From contig CAZRML010000011.1 of NCBI GenBank assembly GCA_964601205.1, positions 1-14,845 of the forward strand: a stretch of 14,845 bases of DNA, written 5' to 3'. The notes beneath the pieces are model-generated. The model searched no databases and was not told the origin of the DNA. It saw only the letters and a list, made by a program, of their open reading frames with translations. The stretch's first letter is position 1, and every line of letters starts with the position of its first letter. This document shows positions 1 to 6,800 of the stretch, in pieces. A program made the translations under genes and the position numbers. The DNA comes from JAQVEM01 sp964601205 (lineage in GTDB: Bacteria; Actinomycetota; Humimicrobiia; Humimicrobiales; Humimicrobiaceae).

Positions 1-18
1 TTCATAAGGAGACCAGAT

Positions 19-95
19 AGGGCTGTAGCTCCAATTGGTAGAGCACCGGTCTCCAAAACCGGGTGTTGGGGGTTCGAGTCCCTCCAGCCCTGCCA
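19..95 (+). tRNA. tRNA-Trp (anticodon CCA)
   Basis: A complete tRNA cloverleaf can be folded. The 7-bp acceptor stem pairs 19-25 with 85-91, the D stem pairs 28-31 with 41-44, the anticodon stem pairs 46-50 with 58-62 (CCGGT/ACCGG), and the T stem pairs 68-72 with 80-84 around a TTCGAGT loop. The loop at 51-57 places CCA at 53-55, which reads the tryptophan codon UGG. The discriminator base is G92, typical of tRNA-Trp, and the 3' CCA (93-95) is encoded in the DNA. A tRNA-Trp immediately upstream of secE-nusG is a common arrangement in Gram-positive-type genomes. The 18 bases before it hold no recognisable gene; rpmG (L33) is often found just upstream in such genomes but lies outside the window if present. 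Confidence 0.97.
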
Positions 96-126
96 TAAAT
101 AATAGATTAGAAAAGGTTTAATTTTA

Positions 127-441
127 ATGGCTAAGAGAAAAGTTTCAAGAAAATATACAAAGAAAGGTATGATGGAAAGGCAGTTGCAGGAAAGAAAGGC
201 CCCTCCATCACAGCCCAGAAAGAAAATAAACTGGAAACAGTTTATAAAAGGAATACCTTCACGGGTGGCAGGATTCTTCAGGGATGTTGTCCATGAGTTA
301 AAAAGGGTGACATGGCCAACAAAAAAAGCACTGACAAATTATACTATAGTGGTTGTAGTTACCATTATTATTTTTGCTATTATTTTAGGAGCTTTTGACC
401 TGGGTTTTGTTCAGCTCGTGGATTTACTGGTAAAAATTTAA
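127..441 (+). CDS. secE: Preprotein translocase subunit SecE
   Basis: SecE is the small membrane subunit that clamps SecY in the SecYEG protein-conducting channel of the cytoplasmic membrane. The 104-residue product has the family core from about residue 50: the amphipathic segment with 'ELKRVTWPT', then one hydrophobic membrane span at about residues 72-95. The first ~45 residues are a Lys/Arg-rich extension without hydrophobic character, so the protein is longer than the minimal ~60-residue bacterial SecE; actinobacterial SecE proteins are often extended like this. The start is ATG at 127 with a modest AAAGGT ribosome site at 112-117. In-frame Met15 and Met16 are alternative starts but have no better site. 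It lies 31 bases after tRNA-Trp and 17 bases before nusG, consistent with co-transcription. Confidence 0.95.
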   Translation: MAKRKVSRKYTKKGMMERQLQERKAPPSQPRKKINWKQFIKGIPSRVAGFFRDVVHELKRVTWPTKKALTNYTIVVVVTIIIFAIILGAFDLGFVQLVDLLVKI

Positions 442-458
442 ATGCTGGTGATTTAAAT

Positions 459-983
459 ATGAGACCGAGATGGTATGTAATAAATTCATATGCCGGATAC
501 GAAAATAAAATAAAAGTTAACCTGGAGCATAGAATAGAATCTATGAATATGGGTAATAAAATTTTTGATATTTATATACCAAAGGAAGATGTTGTTGAAA
601 TCAAAGGTGGCAAAAAAGAAGTATCCTCAAAGAGAGTGCTTCCGGGTTATCTGTTAGTGAAGATGTACCTGGATGATGATTCATGGTATGTGGTAAGAAA
701 TACTCCGGGAGTTACCGGGTTTGTGGGCAGAGATGATAAGCCCGTTCCCTTATCAGAAATTGAGGTTAAGAGAATAATGAAGAGGCAGGATACAGGCAAG
801 CCAAAGCCAAAGACTGATTTTGAGCTAGGACAGCCTGTTAAAGTTATTACAGGGCCATTTGCTAATTTTGATGGTACTATAAGTGAGATAAACCTTGATC
901 AGGGCAAACTAAAAGTTCTGGTTTCAATATTTGGAAGGCAAACGCCGGTTGAGTTAAATTTTAACCAGGTATCGAAGATATAA
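459..983 (+). CDS. nusG: Transcription termination/antitermination factor NusG
   Basis: NusG binds the RNA polymerase clamp through its N-terminal (NGN) domain and modulates pausing, while its C-terminal KOW domain contacts Rho or ribosomal protein S10. The 174-residue protein begins 'RPRWYVINSYAGYENK', the classical start of the NGN fold. It continues with 'VLPGYLLVKM' and 'VRNTPGVTGFVG' (about residues 67-90), and ends in a KOW domain at about residues 125-174 ('GQPVKVITGPFANFDG'). The length is that of the compact family form, without the large N-terminal acidic extension seen in some actinobacteria. The ATG at 459 is preceded by GGTGAT at 447-452, a good match to the 16S anti-SD region. 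It follows secE closely; an 80-base gap with a promoter separates it from rplK. Confidence 0.98.
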   Translation: MRPRWYVINSYAGYENKIKVNLEHRIESMNMGNKIFDIYIPKEDVVEIKGGKKEVSSKRVLPGYLLVKMYLDDDSWYVVRNTPGVTGFVGRDDKPVPLSEIEVKRIMKRQDTGKPKPKTDFELGQPVKVITGPFANFDGTISEINLDQGKLKVLVSIFGRQTPVELNFNQVSKI

Positions 984-1004
984 AAGATAAATTTGAAATA
1001 TAAA

Positions 1005-1032
1005 TTGAAAATTTTTTATTAAACTGTATAAT
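1005..1032 (+). promoter_or_regulatory. Predicted promoter for rplK-rplA
   Basis: A TTGAAA -35 box (1005-1010, five of six consensus bases) and a perfect TATAAT -10 box (1027-1032) are separated by 16 bases. They lie in the nusG-rplK gap just upstream of the rplK ribosome site (AGAGGT, 1050-1055). Transcription would start near 1039-1040, giving a leader of only about 25 bases. E. coli also has a separate promoter before rplK-rplA, so the position makes sense. This is a pattern match to the housekeeping sigma consensus, not a mapped start. Confidence 0.7.
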
Positions 1033-1063
1033 ACGGGGGTATTTTTAATAGAGGTAACTAATT

Positions 1064-1489
1064 ATGGCTAAAGAAATAATAGCACAGATTAAATTGCAGA
1101 TTCCTGCGGGGCAGGCAAATCCTGCTCCCCCTGTGGGCCCTGCTCTCGGGCAACATGCAGTTAATATTATGGAATTCTGCAAGGCTTTTAATGAAAGAAC
1201 TGCAAAGGACCAGGGAATTATTATACCGGTTGTTTTAACTGTTTATAAAGATAGAAGTTTTAGTTTCATAACCAAGACTCCTCCTGCTGTGGTTCTTATA
1301 AAAAAGGCTTTAAACCTGGAAAAGGGCTCGGGGGAGCCCAACCGTGAAAAAGTGGGAGAAATCTCCAGGGAGCAAATTGAAGAAATTGCGAAGATTAAGT
1401 TAAAAGACTTAAATGCCAGGACGCTGGATAAGGCAGCTAAGATAATAGAAGGCACTGCCAGAAGCATGGGGGTAAAGATAAGCTCATAG
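1064..1489 (+). CDS. rplK: 50S ribosomal protein L11
   Basis: L11 binds the 23S rRNA GTPase-associated region at the base of the stalk and takes part in factor binding; in bacteria it is also needed for RelA-dependent stringent signalling and is the site of thiostrepton action. The 141-residue product has the full family length. The N-terminal domain (about residues 1-70) carries the proline-rich 'GQANPAPPVGPALGQHAVNI' stretch. The C-terminal RNA-binding domain (about 71-141) includes 'TKTPPAVVLIKKAL' and ends 'GTARSMGVKI'. The ATG at 1064 follows AGAGGT at 1050-1055. It is paired with rplA 74 bases downstream, the usual L11 operon, and sits directly behind a strong predicted promoter. Confidence 0.98.
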   Translation: MAKEIIAQIKLQIPAGQANPAPPVGPALGQHAVNIMEFCKAFNERTAKDQGIIIPVVLTVYKDRSFSFITKTPPAVVLIKKALNLEKGSGEPNREKVGEISREQIEEIAKIKLKDLNARTLDKAAKIIEGTARSMGVKISS

Positions 1490-1563
1490 TTTGCACAGGG
1501 ATTTCAGGAAGTAATTACTGATTAAAGGCTGATATAAAAAAATTGGATAAAAGGTGATAGGAT

Positions 1564-2271
1564 TTGAAGAGAGGAAAGAAATATTTATCAAAATTAGAAA
1601 ATCTGGATAAGGATAAAGTGTTCGGTCCTTCTGAAGCAATAGAATGGATTAAGGAAAACCATTTTGCCAATTTTGATGAATCCGTGGATATATGCATAAA
1701 TCTGGGAGTTGATACCAGGAAGGCGGACCAGATAGTAAGGGGAACCATAGTTTTGCCAAATGGAACCGGGAAAGTCCAGAAGATTCTGGTGTTTGCGCAG
1801 GGTGAGAAAGCGAGCGAGGCCAGGGAAGCAGGAGCGGATTACGTAGGAGGAGAAGAATTTGTAGAAAAAATACAAAAAGGATGGCTTGACTTCGGAGTTT
1901 GCATTGCAACACCTGATATGATGAAGCATGTGGGAAAAATTGGTAAAATCCTGGGACCCAGGAAATTAATGCCGAATCCTAAGTCCGGAACAGTTACTTT
2001 TGAATTAAAGGAGACAGTTGAAGATTCAAAAAAAGGAAGATTGGAATTCAGAACCGACAGAAATAGTGTTATACATTGTACTATTGGCAGAGTATCATTT
2101 GGAATAAAAGAATTGCTTGAAAATTATATAGCATTAATTGATGCTGTTATTAAATCAAGGCCATCTACTGCTAAAGGCAGGTACATAAGAAGTGTTTATA
2201 TGTCATCAACCATGGGGCCTAGCATTAAGATTGACCTGAATAAAGTTACAGAGGTGACGGAGGCGGCATAA
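1564..2271 (+). CDS. rplA: 50S ribosomal protein L1
   Basis: L1 forms the mobile L1 stalk of the large subunit near the E site and, in many bacteria, represses its own operon by binding the L11-L1 mRNA. The 235-residue product is standard length, with the L1 signature 'GKILGPRKLMPNPKSGTV' at about residues 127-144 and 'YIRSVYMSSTMGPSIKID' near the C-terminus. The chosen start is TTG at 1564, giving 'MKRGKKYLSK'. It is preceded by AAAGGTGATAG (about 1550-1560), an excellent anti-SD match, and the resulting N-terminus agrees with the family; there is no better ATG. A non-ATG start on a ribosomal protein gene may lower its initiation rate. I do not see an obvious L1-binding mRNA mimic, but could not fold the region rigorously. 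Confidence 0.97.
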   Translation: MKRGKKYLSKLENLDKDKVFGPSEAIEWIKENHFANFDESVDICINLGVDTRKADQIVRGTIVLPNGTGKVQKILVFAQGEKASEAREAGADYVGGEEFVEKIQKGWLDFGVCIATPDMMKHVGKIGKILGPRKLMPNPKSGTVTFELKETVEDSKKGRLEFRTDRNSVIHCTIGRVSFGIKELLENYIALIDAVIKSRPSTAKGRYIRSVYMSSTMGPSIKIDLNKVTEVTEAA

Positions 2272-2289
2272 AAAAATAAAAATGGTTAT

Positions 2290-2410
2290 ATTCTAAAGGG
2301 CAACCACAGACAGTAGGTGTTATTTTAATAGAGTAATAACTTAATTTCCTACCAAGGTTGATTAATATAGATAAATCGACCTTCTGGAAAACTGGGTCGA
2401 TTTTATTTTT
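2290..2410 (+). promoter_or_regulatory. L10-type ribosomal protein leader (autoregulatory RNA)
   Basis: The 185-base gap before rplJ holds a structured leader like the L10 leader family, which binds L10(L12)4 and controls rplJ-rplL. GTAGG (2313-2317) pairs with CCTAC (2348-2352), enclosing an inner hairpin GTTATT (2319-2324) / AATAAC (2335-2340). The flanking 'ACAGACAGTAGGTG' and 'CCTACCAAGG' resemble the conserved ends of that family. Next, AAGGTTGAT (2354-2362) can pair with ATCGACCTT (2375-2383), with one G-U pair. That arm overlaps the 5' arm of the terminator at 2373-2410, so the two structures exclude each other. A weak TATATT at 2287-2292 could mark a local promoter, but no convincing -35 box accompanies it, so read-through from rplK-rplA is equally possible. 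Which fold L10 favours cannot be read from the sequence. Confidence 0.8.
2373..2410 (+). terminator. Intrinsic terminator (attenuator) before rplJ
   Basis: AAATCGACC (2373-2381) and GGTCGATTT (2395-2403) form a perfect 9-bp stem, followed by a T-rich run (TATTTTT, 2404-2410). It lies about 45 bases before the rplJ start and inside the leader, so it should act as a conditional attenuator rather than an operon end. Its left arm is shared with the competing upstream hairpin (2354-2383). Confidence 0.8.
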
Positions 2411-2456
2411 ATAAGTTTTATATTTTTTTATAAATATATTAAGTATGGAGGTCAGA

Positions 2457-2987
2457 ATGGTCAGACAGGAAAAAATAGACCGGGTGGAAGAGATAAAGGA
2501 AATATTTAAAAAAAGTTGCGGTCTTATATTTACTGATCACAGCGGGCTTAAAGCTGAAGATGCAGTGGTGGTAAGGGATAAGCTTGCAGAAGTTAACTCA
2601 TATCTAAGGATAACAAAAAATACCCTTGCTTATATAGCGGCAAAAGATGTGTTTAAAGGTTTAGACCTTGAAGGAGTTTTTAAAGGGCCGACCAGCCTGA
2701 TTGTAAGCGGGGAAGATATAATTTCTACAGCAAAAATTATAGAAAATTTTTCAAAGGATAAAGATACTTTAAAAGTAAAAGCAGGGTTACTTGAAAACAG
2801 GCTTTTAAGTGCTGAAGAAGTTGATAAGTTTGCCAGCCTGCCGTCCAGAGAAGTATTGCTTACCAATCTGGTGGTTTCGGTTAAATTCCCGATTATTAAG
2901 CTGGTAAATGTTTTAAATGAGGTGACCCGGAACCTTGTTCTGGTAATGGAAGCGATTAGAATAAAAAAAGAGAAAAGTGCTATTTGA
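2457..2987 (+). CDS. rplJ: 50S ribosomal protein L10
   Basis: L10 anchors the L7/L12 stalk dimers to the ribosome next to L11 and is the regulatory protein that binds its own leader RNA. The 176-residue product shows the L10 N-terminal domain ('VEEIKEIFKKSCGLIFTDHSGLKAED', cited in part, then 'YLRITKNTLAYIAA' and 'FKGPTSLIV') and a C-terminal helical tail ending 'EAIRIKKEKSAI', where L12 dimers attach in this family. I chose ATG 2457 because GGAGGT (2447-2452) lies directly before it and the family begins at this 'MVRQEK'. An in-frame ATG at 2445 would place the ribosome site inside the gene. It follows the L10 leader and precedes rplL by 10 bases. Confidence 0.96.
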   Translation: MVRQEKIDRVEEIKEIFKKSCGLIFTDHSGLKAEDAVVVRDKLAEVNSYLRITKNTLAYIAAKDVFKGLDLEGVFKGPTSLIVSGEDIISTAKIIENFSKDKDTLKVKAGLLENRLLSAEEVDKFASLPSREVLLTNLVVSVKFPIIKLVNVLNEVTRNLVLVMEAIRIKKEKSAI

Positions 2988-2997
2988 GGGAGGAATA

Positions 2998-3492
2998 ATG
3001 GCTGAAACAAAGAAAACAAGTGACAAGGAAGAAAAAAAGGAAGAAAAAGAAATGAAAAAAGAAAAAAAGGAGACAGGTAAAGTTAATAAAAAAACCGGCG
3101 TAAAAAGTAAATCCACTGAAGAGATTTTAAGTGCTATTGAGAAGATGACGGTACTTGAGCTTTCAGAACTGGTTAAAGCTCTTGAGGAAAAATTTGAAGT
3201 TAGTGCCCAGGCGGTATCAGTTGCTGCACCTGCAGCGGGTGGAAATGCCCAGGCGCAGGGCGGAGCACCTGCTGAAGAAAAAACGGAGTTTGACATAAAC
3301 TTAAAATCAGCCGGAGCTAAAAAAATACAGGTTATTAAAGTGGTTAGATCAGTAACCAGCCTTGGCCTGAAAGAAGCTAAAGATCTCGTGGATAAGGCGC
3401 CAAATGTGGTTAAGGAAAAAGTTTCTAAAGAAGAAGCTGAAAATATAAAGAAGCAATTGGAAGAAGCCGGTGCCGAGGTTGAAATAAAATAA
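2998..3492 (+). CDS. rplL: 50S ribosomal protein L7/L12 with charged N-terminal extension
   Basis: L7/L12 is the multi-copy stalk protein that recruits and activates translational GTPases. The product is 164 residues, compared with about 120-130 for the family. Residues 39-70 are the dimerisation/L10-binding N-terminal domain ('TEEILSAIEKMTVLELSELV'). Residues 71-92 are an Ala/Gly/Gln/Pro hinge, and 93-164 are the factor-binding C-terminal domain ('FDINLKSAGAKKIQVIKVVR', ending 'GAEVEIK'). Residues 1-38 are an added Lys/Glu-rich stretch with no counterpart in the usual protein. ATG 2998 has GGGAGGA at 2988-2994 just before it. A GTG at 2977 would overlap rplJ and swallow this site. ATG 3052 (Met19) is a secondary candidate that would halve the extension. 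Confidence 0.95.
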   Translation: MAETKKTSDKEEKKEEKEMKKEKKETGKVNKKTGVKSKSTEEILSAIEKMTVLELSELVKALEEKFEVSAQAVSVAAPAAGGNAQAQGGAPAEEKTEFDINLKSAGAKKIQVIKVVRSVTSLGLKEAKDLVDKAPNVVKEKVSKEEAENIKKQLEEAGAEVEIK

Positions 3493-3640
3493 CTGCCTGT
3501 GAAATAAAACAGGATGTAAGATAAAAGAAAGGGTTAATAAATTAGAAAGTAACCAATAAAAGGCTTTTTAAAACTGATGAATTATTTATATTTTTTCTAA
3601 AAAGTTTGTTATATTAATAAATAATCGCCATTTTAAGAGT

Positions 3641-3669
3641 ATATCTATTTTAGATATTCAAAATAGATA
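3641..3669. repeat. Overlapping inverted repeats upstream of rpoB
   Basis: TATCTATTTT (3642-3651) and AAAATAGATA (3660-3669) are a perfect 10-bp inverted repeat with an 8-base spacer. ATATCTA (3641-3647) and TAGATAT (3651-3657) are a perfect 7-bp inverted repeat with a 3-base spacer. The two share the same left arm, so as RNA they would compete. As DNA they abut the predicted -35 box at 3671 and could be a regulator site. All pairs but one per arm are A-T, so RNA hairpin stability would be low. Confidence 0.55.
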
Positions 3670-3670
3670 G

Positions 3671-3698
3671 TTGACTATTAACTTATATTTGATAAACT
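3671..3698 (+). promoter_or_regulatory. Possible promoter for rpoB-rpoC
   Basis: TTGACT (3671-3676, five of six -35 consensus bases) is followed after 16 bases by TAAACT (3693-3698, four of six -10 bases). Transcription would begin near 3705 and leave a leader of about 140 bases. The surrounding DNA is very AT-rich, so chance matches are likely; the good -35 box and its place right after an inverted repeat are the reasons to list it. Confidence 0.4.
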
Positions 3699-3844
3699 AA
3701 TAGTTTGCAAGTTTTTCTGAAAACATTTATCAATACTGGTTTTATTTTGTTTTTCCCTGTACGTAGTTTTTGTTAGTAAGAATACTTTAGCCCTTTTTAC
3801 TGCTTTACTAAACTTGGAATATAATTAATGAGGAGAATAAATTA

Positions 3845-6800
3845 ATGCAAAAAATCAAAAAAATCAAGAGATTTAATTTTGGTAAAACTCCGGATTTAAT
3901 AAGCATCCCCCATCTTCTTGAAATACAGAGAAAGTCTTTCCAGTGGTTTCTGGAAGAAGAGCTTATGGAAGTCTTAAAAGATATTTCGCCAATAGAAGAT
4001 TTTACCGGTAATATGTCACTTGAGTTTTTAAATTATGATTTTGACCCGGTTAACTCTACCCCGGATGAATGCAAGATGCAGGATATGTCCTATACCGCAC
4101 CGCTCAGGGTGCTTTCAAGGTTTATTAATAAAGAGACAGGAGAGATAAAAGAACAGGAAGTCTTCATGGGAGATTTCCCGATGATGACTGAAAAAGGGAC
4201 CTTTATAATTAATGGAACCGAAAGAGTTGTTGTATCTCAGCTGGTCCGTTCCCCGGGAGCATATTTTGATACGGATATAGATAAAAAAGCTGAAGTAGAT
4301 ATATATATGTGCAAGGTTATACCGACGAGAGGTTCATGGATAGAGATTGAAACCGATAAAAAGAATATTGCTTATGTAAGAATTGACAGGAGAAGAAAAT
4401 TTTTACTCACCATCTTCCTGAAATCTTTGGGTTTTGGGAATAATGAAGACCTGATTGCCCTGTTTGGTCCATATGATAAAAAAAATTGTATTAAAAATAC
4501 CCTGGAAAAGGATTTTACAGAGACCGAAGAAGAAGCATTGATTGAAATATATAAGAAGCTGAGACCTGGCGAGCCTCCAACTGTTGAGAGTTCAAAGAAT
4601 CTTATAAATTCTTTATTTTTTAATCCAAAAAGATATGATTTTGGAAAAGTGGGAAGATATAAGATAAACCAGAAGTTAATGGATGAAATTGATAAAAAAG
4701 TTCTGGCTAAAATTGAAGAGATTAATAAAAAAATGGGTATAGACCCTGACGAGAAATATATTTTAAATTGTAAAGACATATTTTTAATAGTTAAGTACCT
4801 GATACAGTTAATGGGCGGTGTCGGCGAGATTGATGACATCGATCATTTTGGGAATAGAAGAGTGAGGAATGTCGGAGAACTGATACAGAACCAGGTGAGG
4901 ATCGGCCTTTCAAGAATGGAAAGAGTTATAAAAGAAAGAATGACTACCCAGGACGTTGAAGCCATAACCCCGAAGTCTTTAATAAATATAAGGCCACTGG
5001 TGGCCAGCCTGAAGGAATTTTTTGGCAGTGGCCAGCTTTCACAGTTTCTGGACCAGACAAATCCTCTGGCAGAAATTACTCATAAAAGGAGATTGAGTGC
5101 TCTTGGTCCGGGTGGATTGAGCAGAGAAAGAGCGGGTTTTGAAGTAAGAGATGTTCACCCTTCACATTATGGAAGAATGTGCCCCATAGAAACCCCGGAA
5201 GGTCCTAATATCGGGCTTATTGGTTCCCTGGCTACTTATGGCAGGTTAAATGAGTTTGGATTTATAGAAACGCCTTACCGGAAAGTCGTAAACGGCAAGG
5301 TAACCGAAAAGATTGAATATCTATCTGCCGATAATGAAGAAAATTATGTAATTGCTCAATCAACTGCAAAGACTGGTAAGGATGGAAAGTTTCTTGAGGA
5401 AAAAGTTATGTCCCGTCTGGGGGATGAAATAGTAAATGTTGAACCGGGGATGATAGATTATGTGGATGTTTCACCAATGCAAATATTCAGTGCTGCGGCG
5501 TCTCTTATACCGTTCCTTGAACATGATGACGCCAACAGGGCACTTATGGGGTCCAATATGCAGCGCCAGGCTGTACCATTGATTAATCCCGAGCCTCCGC
5601 TGGTCGGTACAGGAATGGAAGGAAGATTAGCGGAAGATAGCGGGGTTTTAATACTGGCCAGAGATGATGGCGTGGTTGAAGAAGTCTGTGCGGATTATAT
5701 AATAATAAATTACAGGAGTGAGAAAAATTATATTCATAATTTATATAAGTTCAGAAGGTCAAACCAGGGAACATGTATAAACCAGAAACCAGTTGTCGTG
5801 GAAGGCGAGAAAGTTAAAGCCGGTCAGGTAATCGCAGATGGAACTGCAACCTTTGAAGGAGAACTTGCACTGGGCAGAAACTTAAGAGTGGCGTTTATGT
5901 CATGGGAAGGTTATAACTACGAGGATGCAATAATTATCTCGGAGAGACTGGTAAAGGAAGATGTTCTATCTTCGGTTCATATTTCAAAACAGGAAGTGGA
6001 AGCAAGGACCACGAAATTGGGCGCCGAGGAGATAACCAGGGATATACCGAGTATAGGAGAAGAAGCTCTTAAGGACCTGGATGAGAATGGGATTATAAGA
6101 ATTGGAGCAGAAGTAAAGCCCGGAGATATACTGGTCGGGAAGATAACCCCAAAAGGTGAGACTGAACTTACAGCAGAAGAAAAATTACTGCGGGCTATTT
6201 TTGGTGAAAAAGCAAGAGAAGTAAGAGAGAGCTCTTTAAAAGTGCCCCATGGAGAAGGGGGTAAAGTACTGGATGTCCAGGTATTCTCAAGAAAAAAAGG
6301 CCATGACCTTCCCCCGGGAGTTAATGAACTGGTAAGAGTGTATATTGCAGAGAAAAGAAAGATTTCTATAGGAGATAAACTTGCCGGAAGGCACGGAAAT
6401 AAAGGAGTTATATCTGTAATCCTTCCTGAAGAAGATATGCCATATTCAGAGGATGGAGAGCCAATTGATATAATATTTAATCCACTGGGAGTACCTTCCC
6501 GAATGAATGTTGGACAGGTACTGGAGACACATCTTGGCTGGGCTGCTTATAAAGGATGGGATGATAAAACTGGTATTGCGACAGAGGACGGCCATATCTA
6601 TGTTTCGTCTCCTATTTTTGAGGGAGCAAAGGAATCCGATATAATGAAGTTGTTAAAATCTGCAAAGTTACCTGCAAACGGGAAAACTACTCTGTTTGAC
6701 GGCCAGAGCGGGGATAAGTTGTCTGATAATATCACTGTTGGCTATGCATATGTAATGAAACTGCTGCATCTTGTTGATGACAAAATTCATGCGAGGTCTA

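Larger units (their letters stand above)
3493..3844 (+). other. AT-rich rplL-rpoB intergenic region
   Basis: This 352-base stretch has no convincing coding frame. It begins with a small hairpin just after the rplL stop (CCTGT 3496-3500 / ACAGG 3509-3513, 8-base loop, no T tract). In the middle lie two overlapping inverted repeats (3641-3657 and 3642-3669) immediately before a possible promoter (3671-3698), then another short inverted repeat, AAACTA (3694-3699) / TAGTTT (3701-3706). It ends with the rpoB ribosome site AGGAG (3831-3835). E. coli has a comparably long rplL-rpoB spacer containing an attenuator and an RNase III site. A similar role in lowering polymerase relative to ribosomal protein output is inference. 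No strong G+C-rich terminator is visible. Confidence 0.6.

Noticed and set aside
442..456. Four-codon mini-ORF between secE and nusG
   Set aside because: It contains the nusG ribosome site and no independent initiation signal.
2445..2456. Upstream in-frame ATG for rplJ, adding MEVR
   Set aside because: It would place the GGAGGT ribosome site inside the coding region and has no ribosome site of its own; the family start fits ATG 2457.
2977..2997. Upstream in-frame GTG for rplL overlapping the end of rplJ
   Set aside because: The strong GGGAGGA site lies between this GTG and ATG 2998, so the ATG is the better start.
3496..3513. Hairpin just after the rplL stop as a possible terminator
   Set aside because: The stem is only 5 bp with an 8-base loop and no following T tract; at most a minor RNA structure.
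3796..3825. Second promoter-like pair before rpoB (TTTACT, 18 bases, TATAAT)
   Set aside because: The -10 box is perfect, but the transcript would start at about 3832, inside the AGGAG ribosome site, leaving almost no leader; probably an AT-rich coincidence.
3828..3845. Five-codon mini-ORF (ATG AGG AGA ATA AAT TAA) whose stop overlaps the rpoB start
   Set aside because: It is formed by the ribosome site itself and has no upstream ribosome site; likely chance.
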